This document shows, piece after piece, positions 23,553 to 36,467 of a stretch of 64,000 nt of DNA; position 1 is the first letter of the stretch; every line of letters starts with the position of its first letter. A model generated the notes under the pieces. The model was not told where the DNA came from, made no database searches, and worked only from the letters and a program-made list of their open reading frames with translations. The translations under genes were made by a program, and so were the position numbers. The DNA lies in the NCBI GenBank assembly GCA_037974965.1, contig JBBPFI010000017.1, positions 62,001 through 126,000 of the forward strand, written 5' to 3'. This DNA is from Dacryopinax spathularia. Lineage: Eukaryota > Basidiomycota > Dacrymycetes > Dacrymycetales > Dacrymycetaceae.

Positions 23553-26500
23553 ATGTCTCGTCCTGTGATCTCATCTGCCGACGTCTATGCTCGCTCCAAC
23601 GGTTTCCAGCGACTCTACGATGATGTGCCTGGTAACTGGGGTGCATATGCGTCTGTTCCGATGAGATACGAGCAGGGCTGCTCTAGCGTCCTTCGCGACG
23701 GAACGCTTCTTCACAAAGGCTTCTATGATCTTTTGGCGATGATACCGACACCTAGGCCACCCTTACTATGGACTACAGCAAGGAAACCTGATGGGGCGCT
23801 AGCGATGCAAAGGGCGGTGCTCACCCATGCTTCTCCTCATCGCGATTTTCGACAGGGCTATGTTACTGTACCCAATGCCCCTCGGGGAACGCAACGCTCT
23901 ATACTCAGCAAGGATACGATATCATCTCCTACCGGATTCGTCCATGCCGTTCACGCATCAGATCTTGCGCAGGCCGAGGTGCTGCTGAAGAGGTGGGGTC
24001 CTGATGGTCAGGGGAAAGTCGGAGGTAAGGCCGATCATCCGACTAGCCCTTGCTCGTTTTTCAATAATAGATTATTCTATCAGATCCATCATGGGCCGCA
24101 CCCCTCAAGGAAATTGTCCGCGCGAAGATGCAAGCCAGGGCAATCGCCGAGGTGGTCAGCAATATGCGACCCGATACAATCCCCGGTGGTCCGCGCCCGG
24201 TTCTTCGCGTCGTGAATGGCGGAAGCGGTCTTACTACGAGCACGGCACCTCCGGGACCACCCCCGGTCCCTGAAAAGGATGCTTGGCATATGCAGAACGC
24301 TGTTGACGGCCTCCCCAACACGCCTGAAGAGCGAGCTGCGGGCACTGGCATTCCAGGAGACCAGAAGACCCTCCGTGTCGCGCAGAAAGCGCAAGAACTG
24401 TTCAGGACAAGAACGCTTTCGAGACCCATCGTACCCTCGCTGATAACACTTGAGAAGGCGATATCGGCGCGAATATACTTCGAAAACCTGTACTTCCCAC
24501 TGCTTCGGCAATGTCCACCTCGAGAACAAAGAAGAATGGCTCTCGAGAAGGACATGGATACCATGCACATGGAGGAGGCGCAGAGACTAGTCCTTCGCAA
24601 GCGGTGGCAGCAGAATGAGACCGATTACTTGCGTGAAAGAAGGCGTCGACTGGATATTTCTGCGTTCATCAAAATCAAGACGGTTGGCCACGGTAAGTCG
24701 ACTGCATCTGGAGCCATCAATGTTGAATCTCGCTTACGTTGCCGTTGCGTGGCGGTGTAGGCGCCTTTGGCGTTGTCTATCTTGTCAAAGAGAAGCGAAC
24801 AAGCGAGCTCTACGCGATGAAGCAGGTTGGGATATTCATTCATACGCGAGTTAAGCGATCCCATGATTGATGTGTTTCAGATGCGCAAGACCGACATGCT
24901 CCGCAGAGGGCAAGAGGGCCACGTGCGGGCAGAACGCGAAGTGTTGAAGGCTGCTGCGCTGGCTGGATCTAGTCGCGGGACAGACTGGATTGTACGATTG
25001 TTTTACAGGCACGTGCTATTTTCGCCGCTCACCATAATTCATTTGACAACTATGTACTCCTAGTTTTCAAGATCAAGACTCTCTGTATCTCGTTTTGGAG
25101 TGGATGGGTGGAGGCGACTTGCTAAACTTGTTAATCGAAAGAGACGTGTTCGAGGAGGGTTTCACAAAGTTCTATGTTGCCGAGGTGAGCACAGGGCAAA
25201 GCACGCAAAGTGGAAACAGAATAATGGTCCGATAGATGATATTGTGCATCGAGCAGTGCCATAAACACGGGTTTATTCATCGTGATATCAAACCAGATGT
25301 ACCGCAGTTTCCGCTGTGCACGAACGGCAGGCCTGACCACGCTTTCCGCAGAATTTCCTATTCGACAAGGATGGGCACCTCAAGCTGAGCGACTTTGGAC
25401 TAGCGTGAGCATGATCGTCCGGTGCTACGGTGAACCGGTGCTAATGCTGCCTATCAGGACGGACCTACATTGGGCACATGAAACCTCTTGTATGCATATA
25501 GTACAAAGACCGGAAAAGAAGAAACTCAAGACCCATTTTTGATCCCGCTTATGCAGATTACGAACAGCAGCGGCAGGATCTGTTGCGCAAGTATGGCATC
25601 GACCTCGCGGACGGAAATGATTTTGACGACAATGTGATCTCCCGGAGGCTCGCGCCGAACCAAGTGGAAACCATCATGGGCGGCGGAGCAGGCAAGGAAG
25701 GGGTCTTCACATGGCGAGAACGAAATAGGAAGAAGGTGGGTCTCCTTCTCGCGCGAGCCGCATGCCCTCTTGACGAACCGCGGAATCTGAACATCACCAG
25801 CTGGCGTACTCCATGTGCGTCCATTCCATTAACCCGCTGTGGCGCTCACTTACGCATGGTGCGAAGCTGTGGTACAAACTCATACAGTGCGTGAGCCGTC
25901 ACTTTGCCTTCCAGTGTTCTCGTCACTCACCAAGTTGGCCGAAGTGTCGCCGGAGGTTATCAGAGGTGATCATTGCCTTTACTCCATCAGGCAGTGCAAT
26001 TCTGACAATGGTGGGCGCACAGGTCAGGGCTATGGTTATTCATGTGATTATTGGAGTTTGGGTGTCATCATGTTTGAATGCCTGTCAGTATTCCTGAATG
26101 CTGCGCATTGAAGAAGATGATCGGAGATCACTCGTGCTGACTCACTCCCCGGCGATAGGTTCGGATATCCTCCATTTATCAGTCACTCGGTAAGCCCGAC
26201 AGCTATACGGATAGCGTGGTTTGACAACAGTAACTAGCGACACATCACCAGACAGAGAATTCTGAATTGGAAACAGTCCCTCAAGTTCCCTGCTCGGCCC
26301 CGGATCTCGCAGGAAGCGCTGGACCTCATGCGACGCCTAATCTGCGAGCCCGAGGATCGTCTTGGCTCTGCTCGTTCCGGCAAAGCAGCATTTCGCGGTG
26401 GATCCGTGGCGGGCGCAGGCTACAACCGACGAAGCGGGTTCTTCCAGCGACCAGTGCTGGGTACATCGGATGGGGCGGACCAGATTAAGGTGCGTTCGGT

Positions 26501-27184
26501 GGCACATATTGAGATTGCCTTTTCGATTGGGATGCCGTAAATCGCAACCTTACTGCTATTATTCGGCCGGAGACGCAAAGCTGACGTCCATGCTCGATAG
26601 GCCCACCCCTGGTTTAAGGGTATCGACTGGGCCCATATTCGGGACCGCCCCGCGCCCTACAAGCCGAACCTGAGAAGTCCGGACGATACGCGGCACTTCG
26701 ACCCGGATATCGCACCAGAGGTACGGTACCGTTTCCCCCGTCTTCCCACCCTTCCTTTTCCCAAGCGCGTAAGCGCCTATTTATGGGGTTCCGATCAGCG
26801 GTTCATCTATGACGCCTTGCGCTCGCTCGCGACAAACCTGCCCCGAGTGCTTTTGTTGGCAGTAATTTCCACTGAAAGAGAGCTGACGTATGGGCCCCTG
26901 TCGGTTCGGATTGACAGACACTACCACCGCCGAATGGGCAGCGGCCGGACCAGACGCACGACCCCATTCTTCGGGACGCGGTGCATGGTGCAGTGGCCCT
27001 CGGAATCCGCAAGGCGTACGCGTTCGCCGGCTTCACACACAAGAGCCCACGCCCGATGGATGTGAGGAAGCTGAGAGTGGGGCAGAATGACAGCAGGTTT
27101 ATGGTAGAGGGCCAAGTAGGGGACCGAGGGAGATCCACCATCCGCGCTAGCCAGTTGAGACCGAATCGACCTATGTCAGTGTGA
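23553..27184 (+). CDS. NDR/LATS-family AGC kinase with an N-terminal CRIB motif
   Basis: Start 23553 (MSRPVISSADVYARSNGF). Around residues 122-136 is a CRIB/p21-Rho-binding motif, TISSPTGFVHAVHASD, followed across an intron by GDPSWAAPLKEIVRAKMQAR. Next comes an NDR-type N-terminal regulatory helix region (ARIYFENLYFPLLRQCPPRE). The kinase domain shows VGHG-AFGVVYLVKEKRTSELYAMKQ, HVRAEREVL, SLYLVLEWMGGGDLLNLLIE, HKHGFIHRDIKPD, GHLKLSDFGLA, and an insert of about 60 residues before LAYSICGTNSYMSPEVIRG and YSCDYWSLGVIMFECL. The tail includes FKGIDWAHIRDRPAPY and the hydrophobic motif YAFAGFTHKSPRP, with the stop at 27182-27184. More than ten short introns. NDR kinases control polarity and morphogenesis downstream of Rho-type signalling; direct GTPase binding is inferred from the motif. 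Confidence 0.88.
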
Positions 27185-27678
27185 CACGAATTGTAATGAC
27201 GAAATGACAATCACGACAGGGATGAAATGGGATGCAATGTTACGGTTGTTTGTTTTGCTGTTGGTCGGTTGATGAGATAGAGTCTCGAGTTAGTGGCTGT
27301 GTGTAATGCACGGTCATTACGGACCGGGTCGATCTCCGGTGCGCGGCGTGCGGGGAGTGGTCATCCACCAACTGGTACGACGTGTAAGTGGGTAAGAGAC
27401 AGATCTGTCGTAAAGGGGTCGAGTCAAGGAACTTACAGACCATACAAGCCCAGTCAGGCAGCCAAACATACTAGAACCTGCTTTGCCCAGAGTGACTGAC
27501 GCAGAATCGAGTCAGTCGTCCAATCATTCGCGTCCACATATAGACGCGCGTGTACGTGGTCCCCAGCGCTACCCTGTCTCGCATACGGTACCGGTTCCAG
27601 CTGCACCACGACATCCAGCTTCTAATCGCTGGCCTGCTTGATATCCCCTAGAGGAAGTCGAAGAACACAGATGCGAAT
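27185..27678. other. Intergenic, promoter of the GTPase gene
   Basis: No gene recognised. Lies between the kinase stop and the next plus-strand start. Confidence 0.5.
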
Positions 27679-29767
27679 ATGACTTCACTAAGAGCTTTCA
27701 TCACCGAGGTCGATGCACAAAGAGGGAAGATAATCGCGCAGGAGAGGGCGAAGCTACATCCTGAGGGCGACGACCGGATACAGCACGATGCTGTGGATCT
27801 CCAAGTGCGCTACCTTCCTCTTTCTTCCACTGATAGTCACTCATGTTACAAGCAGACAACACTCCTGTCGGGGGATCTTGCAGCTGTGGTTGCCGCCATC
27901 CAACCAATGCTGCTGCAACGGTCTGAGCTTGTGGTCCGATTAGGAGCGCACAAGACGCACAAGGAGGACCAGCTACCCGACGTGCCCGACTCTGGGGTTG
28001 CGGATGCCCCTCTCGTCGGAGACGCTCTAACGGAGGACGAGCTGCGAAGATGCACCGATCTTCTGAAAGCAGCTGTGGACGAGCTAGGAGCAACGGTACG
28101 CAGCATTCTTGCGACCTTGCTGGTTCGATGCTGATGCTGTCATGACTCACAGATGGCGACTATCCACGCGACGTCAACATGCGCGTACCATCTGCTAAGA
28201 CTACCCTCCGCCACTCTGGAGCGTATACCCGAGCTGCGAGTCGCCTGCGTGGGAAACGTCGACTCTGGGAAATCGACGACACTGGGAGTGCTGACGCGCG
28301 GGTTCTTGGATGATGGGAGAGGGAGGGCTCGTGTTGCGCTGTTCAGGCACAAGCACGAGATCGAGAGCGGACGGACCAGTTCCGTGGGAATGGAGGTGCG
28401 TCTCCTCCTTCGCCTTCATTCATGTTCACGGAGCGCCGGGCTTACACGGAATTCTTCAGATTCTGGGCTTCTCTGCTGGTGGAGAGCCCGTCTTCCCTAT
28501 TGCGGGGATGGAGACCGCCGCTGGCAGCGCTGCAAAACGTGAGAAGCTAGGCTGGGATGACATCATCCGCAAGAGCGCCAAGATCGTCTCCTTCATCGAC
28601 CTCGCGGGGCACGAGAAGTACCTCAAAACCACGCTATACGGGATGACGAGCCAGAACGCGGACTGCGTGATGCTTATGGTCGGGGCTAATGCGGGCCTGA
28701 TCGGGATGAGCAAAGAGCACCTCGCGATCGCCCTTGCGCTCAGCGTGCCCGTTATTATTGCGATAACGAAGATTGACATGACGCCTGCGAACGTGCTGGA
28801 GAATACGATCAAGAGCGTTGTCAAGATCCTCAAGAGCCCCGGGTGCAGGAAGACGCCCGTGTTTGTGAAGAGCAAGGAGGCGGCGGTGGAGATCAGCCAG
28901 TCGTTCATGAAGGACCGGTGCGTCTTCTCTCCGTCTTTCTCTGGATTTGCATAGGGCTGATCGAGATGCAGAATATGCCCCATCTTCTTGATTTCAAACG
29001 TTTCCGGGCAAGGCCTGGACCTGCTAAGAATGTTCATCAATCTTACACCTTCGAGCCAAGGAGACGAGGAGAAATATCTGCTCGATGCTCCGCTGGAGGT
29101 GAGTTCAGTCATCTGTTCCCGTAGTCAGTACCAAGCTGACGCGGTTTGACAGTATGCCATCACCGAAGTCTGGTCCGTGCCATACGTCGGCACAGTCGTC
29201 AACGGCACGCTGAACTCTGGCTCTATCCGAGCGGGCGATACCGTTCTCCTGGGACCGGACGGACATGGCGCGTTCGGTAACGTGACTGTCAAGTCTATCC
29301 AGCGGAAACGGGCTACGGTCGATACGGCCGAGGCCGGGCAGAGCGTGTCGTTCGCACTGAAGCGAGTTAGGAGAGGAGCGGTGAGGAAAGGGATGGTGAT
29401 CGTGGCTAAGACCGACGGGCCGCCACCAAGAGGTTCGTCCACGCCACTCTTCTTGCCCGCCGACAGGCTCTTCTACAGGTGCTGATATCTTGTTACAGCC
29501 GTAAGACGCTTCGAAGGCCAAGTCCTGATCCTATACCACAACACGACCATGCAACGCAATTACCAAGCGATGCTGCACTGCGGCGCCATCAGGCAAACAG
29601 TGCGAATCGTCTCGATTGATCATCCGCAGGGACTACTACGGACAGGGGACAGAGCAACGGTCGTGTTTGAGTTTGTGGTCGGGCCGGAGTTTCTGAAGGA
29701 GGGGATGAAGCTGCTTTTTAGGGAGGGGAAGACGAAGGGGTTGGGCGTGGTGACGAAGCTGTTATAA
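27679..29767 (+). CDS. GTPBP1/GTPBP2-like translational GTPase
   Basis: EF-Tu-type GTPase of the GTPBP1 family, which acts in mRNA surveillance and ribosome rescue in animals. Start 27679 ([17 protein letters not shown]). G1 is [14 protein letters not shown]; the switch region [10 protein letters not shown] precedes G3 [16 protein letters not shown]; then [20 protein letters not shown] and G4 [20 protein letters not shown], and [17 protein letters not shown], which is very like animal GTPBP1. Domains II and III follow as [40 protein letters not shown] and the end [19 protein letters not shown]. Six or so short introns. The N-terminal 150 residues are helical and less conserved. It is separate from eEF1A and Hbs1, which lack the [10 protein letters not shown] form. 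Confidence 0.9.
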
Positions 29768-30363
29768 CCTCCGTTGGTGGGCGTGTCCGCTGGGAGATGG
29801 GTGATGGGGTTGCTGTAATGTTTGTGGTGGGTTGTATCACTCACTGTATGTATCGACGAGTACATGTTCAATTCGTTCGATCTTGGGCTGCTACAATATA
29901 TGTACTGTACAAACATGTATGAATGATATTATTGTTGTAGTCCACTTTCATATTCTAGTCACATTGTCAATGCATGACTCCAATATTAAGAGTCATCGGC
30001 CCAATGACGTTTCCCCTTTGTCCGATGAAGGAGGTAAACAGAAGTGAGAGTGGATGATGATGCGCTGGCTGTGCCGCTTTTTCCTCCGCAGGAATTTGCG
30101 TCGTGTGGCTCTCAGTCCGCATTTCTCCAAACCGTATCCCCCAACACAACCCTTAGCCCACACTCAAAACTCGGGGTAACACTTTGTTGTTGACCTCCAC
30201 TATCTACTACGTCGAGGGCATAAGCAAAAGGATCTAGCCGGAGTGTCGGAGGCAGCAAGCAGAAACTAACAACCAAAAGAGAACCATCGAAAGTACGTCG
30301 ATGTATGCGCTCGTGTGCCTGTTTACATACTGACCACAAATCCCTCCCTGTTCGCTCAAACAG
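29768..30363. other. Intergenic, 3' of GTPase and promoter of caprin-like gene
   Basis: No gene recognised. Confidence 0.5.
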
Positions 30364-32562
30364 ATGGCAGCCCAAGAGGCGCAGGCTGCCGCACCCGCAG
30401 AGTCCCTCTCTCCACCCCCTGCACCCCAATCCGAGAGCGGCACCCTCTCTCGCAACCAGCTCAAGAAACAAAAGAAGGCCGCTAAGAAGGCAGGTGGCGT
30501 GAATGGGATCCACGACCCGAAGGAGGCAGCGCTGACGGATCATGCGCCCGCACCTGGAGAGATTGCCCAGGGGAAAGTGGATGCTAGTTTGCTGGCGCCG
30601 AAAGGGGAGCTGGGGCAGGCTATTGCCCAGAATGGGAGTGTGACAAACCCGGAGGAACCCAAGTTCGCGACGGTCGAGTTTGTGAGCAAGCGGATTAGGA
30701 ACTTGAGGAAGAAGATCGTATGCGCTGACCAACTTACTTCGACTGCATTGGGTGCTGATGGTGGATTGTGATAGGATCGGATTATGACCTATGCTCATAA
30801 GCCAAGAAATGAGCTGAACGACGATCAGAAAAAGTCGGTCGATTCCCTCCCAGGCCTGCAGGGAGCATTCAAAGAGCTCGAAGAAGTCCGGAAAGGTCTC
30901 GAGGTTCGTCTCTATCTTCCTTCGCTACCTCAACCCGTGGGCTGATCTCCATTTTCTTCGTCGCAGCTCATCGAGATCGAGCAAACCGTCGCGCGCGAAA
31001 CGCAGCGTCAGCTCGACGCGGCCGACGCCGCGGCGGCAGTAGCGAGCGCCGTCCAGGCCGCGCAGGAAGCGCAACAAGAGTCCTTCAGGCTCATCCTGGG
31101 CTTCGTTCGGTTCTACCAAGCTCTCATGCAGGGCGCGATCGCCCAGCCTTCGTTGTCCGATTTGGAGCTGCAGGCGATCCATCATGCTCATGGGAGGCTG
31201 TTGCATCCTGAGGATCAGCTGGACGTTATGCGCGGCTTAATGGCTGGGGAGGGCGAGTTGGAGGGAGTGGAATGTACGTCTCCTCCCTACACCATACCTG
31301 CCTGCGTTGTATGTTGACTAACCTGTACCAGACGTGCGCCTGCGCGACATCCTCTCCTCATACCTCAACCCGGTCCCCGAGCCCACTCCCGCAGAAGTCG
31401 AAGCCGAAGCCGAAGCAGCCTACGCGTCCGCCGTCGCAGAAGCCATCGCCGAACAAGCAGTAGCAGACGTAGTCGCTGGCTCCGCCGAGCCGGCATTCGT
31501 GGCTGCTCCTGCCCCGCCCGCGGGAGGCTTCATGTTCATGAACCCTGATGAGCTCGACCCTGCCACTGGGCTGAACGGCTACGAACAGCAGCAGCTCGAG
31601 CAGCAGGTCGCCCAGGAGGCAGAACAGGTGCTGGAAGCTGTCGAGCAGGCCGTCGTTGAGGCCGAGGCTGAGGCAGTGGTGCAGGAAGCGATCGAGGAAG
31701 CGCTGGAGGAAGCAGTAGCGGAGGCCGTTATCGAAGAAGCGCTTGAGGAGGCTCTCGACGAGGCCGCCGCTGCTGCTGCTGCTGGTCCGACCAGTGCGGG
31801 GCCTATTGACTGGGCAGCGCACGGGGACGACGGCGAGCTGCCGGACATTGGCGAGCTGCACGCTGCGCTCGGCTCGACTGGTGTGCATACGCCCGAGGCG
31901 GCACCAGAGATCCCAGCGGTGGTCGAAGTGACCGTCGTTGAGCCGGTCCTTGCTGCTGCTGAGCCTTCTGCTCCCCCCGCGGCTGGGCGTGGTGGGCGTG
32001 GGAACGCTTGGGGCCCAAGGGGTGGGCGCGGTGCTGCCGAGGGTGGAGAGCGCAGCTTCCGTGGTGGGCGCGGTGGTGCGCGCGGAGGAGGGCGTGGTGG
32101 GTTCCGTGGTGGACGAGGCGGCGGGGCAGGGCAGAACGGGAACGGCCCTTACACGCCCGCCGCGGCCGGTGTGCCAGGCCAGGGGCAGGGGCAGAACGGA
32201 CATGCTGCTCCCCAGGCGGAAGAAGAAGACGGCTGGGTCAGTGTGCCCAGTAAGAGGGGTGCACGGGGTACCCCTGGATTTGGCGGAGGGAGGGGTGAGG
32301 GGAGAGGCAGGGGTCGTGGGGAGTTTAGGGGCCGGGGTGGGGAGTATAGGGGGAGGGGAGAGGGGTTCCGCGGTAGGGGTGGTCAGGGGGGTGAGAGGGG
32401 CGGCGAGTTCCGTGGGAGGGGGATGAGGGGTGGTAAGCCGCTTCTCTACTCTTCCTGATCGGCATGAGCTGACGATTAGTGATAGGTAACCGCGGCGCTC
32501 GTGGTGCACCAAATGGCGAAGGCGCGCATGGTGAGGCTGCTGCTCCTGCGCCATCCTCATAA
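30364..32562 (+). CDS. Caprin-like RNA-binding protein with RGG repeats
   Basis: Start 30364 (MAAQEAQAAAPAESLSPP). A helical block, VEFVSKRIRNLRKKI, then IMTYAHKPRNELNDDQKKS and LPGLQGAFKELEEVRKGLE, resembles the caprin-1 homology/dimerisation region; a long coiled coil follows (ETQRQLDAADAAAAVASAVQ). The Ala/Glu-rich middle carries GGFMFMNPDELD. The C-terminal third is a dense RGG/RG domain (GRGGRGNAWGPRGGRGAA, FRGGRGGARGGGRGGFRGG) broken by a short acidic piece, EEEDGWVSVPSK. The last intron ends at GTGATAG, and the final exon reads GNRGARGAPNGEGAHG up to the TAA at 32560-32562. Caprins bind mRNA and join stress-granule complexes with G3BP; the same is likely here but not shown. Confidence 0.8.
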
Positions 32563-32891
32563 CATAACCCCGCTTGAAATACCGGTAGGATGCGTGCTGT
32601 CGAGCTCGACGGGGCAGAGCAGGAGCAGAGCATGATGACCGCTGTTGTTGTCCTTTCCCATCTGTAGCATTTGTCATTCGTGCCTACTAGTAGTACATCC
32701 CAAAAATTGACACTTTGGCGTCTATCGAAATGGGGACAAGGGACCAGTAATCAAGCGGCTGAGTAGAGAAGAACGAAAGAGAGAATTAGGTGTAAGAACG
32801 AAAAGAGACGAAAGACGCCTTGTACCCAATGTTGAATGAGCGCATAATACCGTCGAGGAAGAACGGAGAATAAACAATACCCGCATGCAGG
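32563..32891. other. Convergent 3' space between caprin-like gene and zinc-cluster regulator
   Basis: Two genes end towards each other here. No gene seen; presumably both 3' UTRs. Confidence 0.5.
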
Positions 32892-35800
32892 CTATATATC
32901 GAAGGCGAATTGCAGGCCCCAATCATGGCCATCGCCTTCCGTAGCTGATGGTGGTACAGCCAGATCGCCAAGAATCTAGAACACCTTATGAGACACAGGC
33001 CATGAAGGACGAGAAACATACAACGTACCGAATTAGGCAACCACCCGAGCGAACCTCCATTAGTAGACATACTCGGCGGCAGCCCAAACCCGTCCAGCAT
33101 ATTAACCGCCGCAGCCCACTCCATCGTACTGCTATTCGGATCAACAGGGAACATGCTCATCCCCGGGTCAAATACTGGCGGATTGGGAGGGTTCATGATG
33201 CTCTGGAAGTCGTTCGTGAAATGTGATGCAGGAGGAGTGGGCGCTGCTGCTCCTGTTAGTGCGGCGTGCGCGGAGGCGGAGATGTCGATGCCGGATTTGA
33301 GCTCGTCTAGCCGCTTGCGGGTGTATTCGACCATTTGTCGGAGGGGGAAGACGAAGCGGGCTGCGGGAACTGGCCAAGTATCAGTCTCCAATACGAAAAC
33401 CCGAAGCATTGGTATAGCTCACTCTCGGAGAACAACCGGATCAGGCTCTCTACCATCCGGATCGAGTCCTCGATATCCACATCCTGCGGGAACAGCCGCG
33501 CGAAGCGCAACAAGAATGCCGCTGCAAAGGCAGCACTTGTATGCGTGTACGTGACAGCTGCCGAGCGGTCAGTATGGGAGACATATGAAGAGGAGGATTG
33601 CACACACCATACCGCAGCCCCTCCCGATACTCCGGCGCCTCCAAACAAATCTCGATGCACCCCCTGGCATTATGCACGGCAGTCATCATAACCTCATGCA
33701 TCTGCGGATGCTCCTTCGCATCCTGCACCGTGCGCAGCTCCCGGAGGGCAATACTGTGCATGAACAGCACGGCGTACATCCGCTGGATCTGCGCGCTGGA
33801 CCTGAAGAACCCTGCGGCGTCCGGGTGCTGGTCGGACATCATAAAGTCCCATTCGGTGTGCCAGTCGTCGATCTCGCGTCCGCCTTCGCGTAGGATGGAG
33901 ACGACTTTGTCGTAGTCGCGTTCTTCGTCGAGCATGTCGTGTATCCGGGCTATCACGCAAAAGATCATCGCATCAGCGCCTTTCTCATCTTGCATAAGAG
34001 GGAGACGCAGACGCACTCTGGATCATCAACAGCTCGCACGTACTGACCAGCCTCGCATCCGTAAGGATACTACACGGATGAGTCAAGAGATGGCGGGCCT
34101 CAGAGATACTCCGATCGCCGCGTATCATCGCTGGCCTGCCAGTCCCACGCCCGATCTGAAGTTCGAAGACGAACAGGCCGAGCCACGTCCGGGCTTGAGA
34201 GACGAGCAGCGCGTCGGCTGAGGTTTTGGGGTCTGGGGAGGGGTCGTGTCGCCCTGCGCGCATCTTGGCGACTAGGCGCGGGAGGGCTTTGTGCATTCCT
34301 ATTTCCATGCCCTGCTCATTTGCGTCAGCCTGGAGAGCTTGGTGAAAGAAAGGAAGAGGTGGACCATTCGGATGCCGTGCCCCGCTGCCAACCAGCCGGT
34401 CTTACTGCTCCACCCAGCAAGCAGCAACATAGCCTGGACACACTCCACCCCCTGAGGTTGGGAGAACAGCGTATCACGGGCAAGGTTACTCGCTTCCTGG
34501 AACAACTCCGTATGAACTCTGCTTGGAGGCCCACCACCGTCCCGCACGCGGGCGGCGACCATCAAGATGGCGCAGAGGACGAAGGGCGAGCGCGCGCGAA
34601 GGGAATCGAACGTGTCGACGTCGGGGTTGAACACTGCTAGGAAACGGTAGCAGCCGGAGAAGTATCTGCGCGCATACAGGTCAGCATCAATTCTCCGATT
34701 CGCGCGAAAACCCGGGCAATGACGGGGAGGAAGAACAAGGGGGAATAAAGACAGCGGTGACTCACATGCGATACAAATCCCTCGCCTCCTCCTCACTGAT
34801 AATCCCCTTCTCGATCACATCCCTCGTCCTCTCCCTCTCCACCTCCATTTCCCCCGGCATACCCTCCCCGCCAAGTCCTACCGGTCCCCCAGCCCCGCCC
34901 GCACCAGCAAGAGTCGAGGATGCACCAGCCCCTGGAGCGGTGGAGCGGCCGTCGTTAAGCTTACGCTTTTTCCCGCCGTGTGTGGGTGGCGTGGACTTGT
35001 CTTCAGGGGAGTTGACACCGGCTTGGGCGGCGGCTACGCTTGCTAGGTCTGCGGCAAAGTCAGCATCTTTTCATACTCCTTCCCTCCTTCCCTTTCGCAA
35101 GTGCGGAAATGAGAAATGAAAAAAAAAGAGAGATACGCACCACTCAAAACCTCAATAGGCGCCAAAAGCGCCTTCGGCGGCAACTCCCCCTCATCATCAC
35201 TCGTAGCCGCACTAGTCGGGATACTCTTAAACTGGTCCCCTTCCCGCCCCCCAGCTCCATTCGCCAGTCCGTTCCTCCTCCGCCCCGGCGACCGGCGAGC
35301 AGAGGAATGCAGGTCCTGCAGTGTCGGGTCAGGCAGGGCGAACGAGGTGGAGTGTACCATTGGTGGATGATGCGTTTGTCCTTGTGAGCCTGAGGCGTGC
35401 GGGTGCTGGTGCGTGTGAGAATGGCCGGAGTGGACCGAATGTACCGAAGAAGGGGAGAGGTGGGAGGTGCCGTTCGCTTGCCCTCCTGCCGCTCCGGTGC
35501 CCGGGAAGGAGGAATGGACGGGACTTTGGGAGGGGTGCATATTGGAGTGTCCGTGCAGTCCGCTGACGGAGGGGTGATGGCCATGTCCCTGATGGTGCTG
35601 TTGATGCGGGTGGTGCGACTGATGGTGCGGGTGCATCATCCCCATCCCTCCTGGCGGGCTAGGTGTATGCGTATACACCGGGCTCACAAGACTCCGGTGG
35701 GAAGGCACACTCGCAGGTGCAGAGCCATTAGCACCGGGTGAGGGGTTGGAAGCCGTACTGGGAGGGTGTGGATGGTGCTCGTTCGACGACGACGAAGGTG

Positions 35801-36467
35801 GGAGGGAGAAATAGGTCTGTCGGCCAGTAGCATGGTCGTGCCCATGCACTTCGCCCAAATGGGAGCCGTTCTCCAATTTCACTCCATTCCCTCCTCCTCC
35901 TCTTTCCCCTGCTCTGCCTCCTCGTCCCTCCCCCTCGGATCCACCCGCACCCGCACCCCCGCCACCGCCAACCCCACCACCCTTAATAGCCCCCAAAATC
36001 TCCCTCATCGTCCCCTGCATAGCCCTAAACTCCCTCTCCAGACTGCTGAGCCTCTCAACGGCTACGCTGTCCAGCGCATGTTCTTTCTTGATTGATTCGA
36101 AGACGCATTCGATCCCTGAGGACCTGCAGCGGGCGCACGGAGGGTCGTCGGCGCCTTCGCAGCGCATTTTGTGCTTGCGGCAGGAGGTGCAGGCTCCTGC
36201 GGGAGCATAGCGAGGTACGAGCATAGCAGGTATAGTTCACGAGCGAGTCAAGGAAAGGCGCATATATGCAAACCAGCAAAGAGAAAGAGAGCATACAGTC
36301 AGCCCCAATATTCTACAGCGATGACAGAAGGAGGTAGACGCACGATTGACCCTCAACACTGCTCTCTGCACAGGCGCACCGACCATCCCTCCTTGCCCGC
36401 CGTTCCCGCTTTGGGTCGGGGGAGGGCCGGAGGGCAGAATCTTCTTGACTGTTGTTGGTTTCGACAT
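32892..36467 (-). CDS. Zn2Cys6 (Gal4-type) transcription factor 1
   Basis: Start 36467 (MSKPTTVKKILPSGPPP). A 147 bp intron (36197-36343) interrupts the first arm of the cluster; joined, it gives VNRACTSCRKHKMRCEG and DPPCARCRSSGIECVFE, with Cys spacing 2-6-7-2-6. A coiled-coil follows (SVAVERLSSLEREFRAMQG), for dimerisation. Then about 250 residues rich in His, Ser, Gly and Pro. The fungal_trans middle-homology region shows YFSGCYRFLAVFNPDVDTFD, LCAILMVAARVRDGG, QGVECVQAMLLLAGW and RTWLGLFVFELQIGRGTGRP. The last exon, after an intron following WLPNS, reads ILGDLAVPPSATEGDGHDWG, stop at 32892-32894. Nuclear activator or repressor; target unknown. At least seven introns. Confidence 0.9.

Noticed and set aside
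31358-32677. 439-codon open frame on the minus strand
   Set aside because: Mirror of the caprin-like gene: the RGG and Ala/Glu codons leave the opposite frame stop-free. The plus frame has family motifs and proper splicing.
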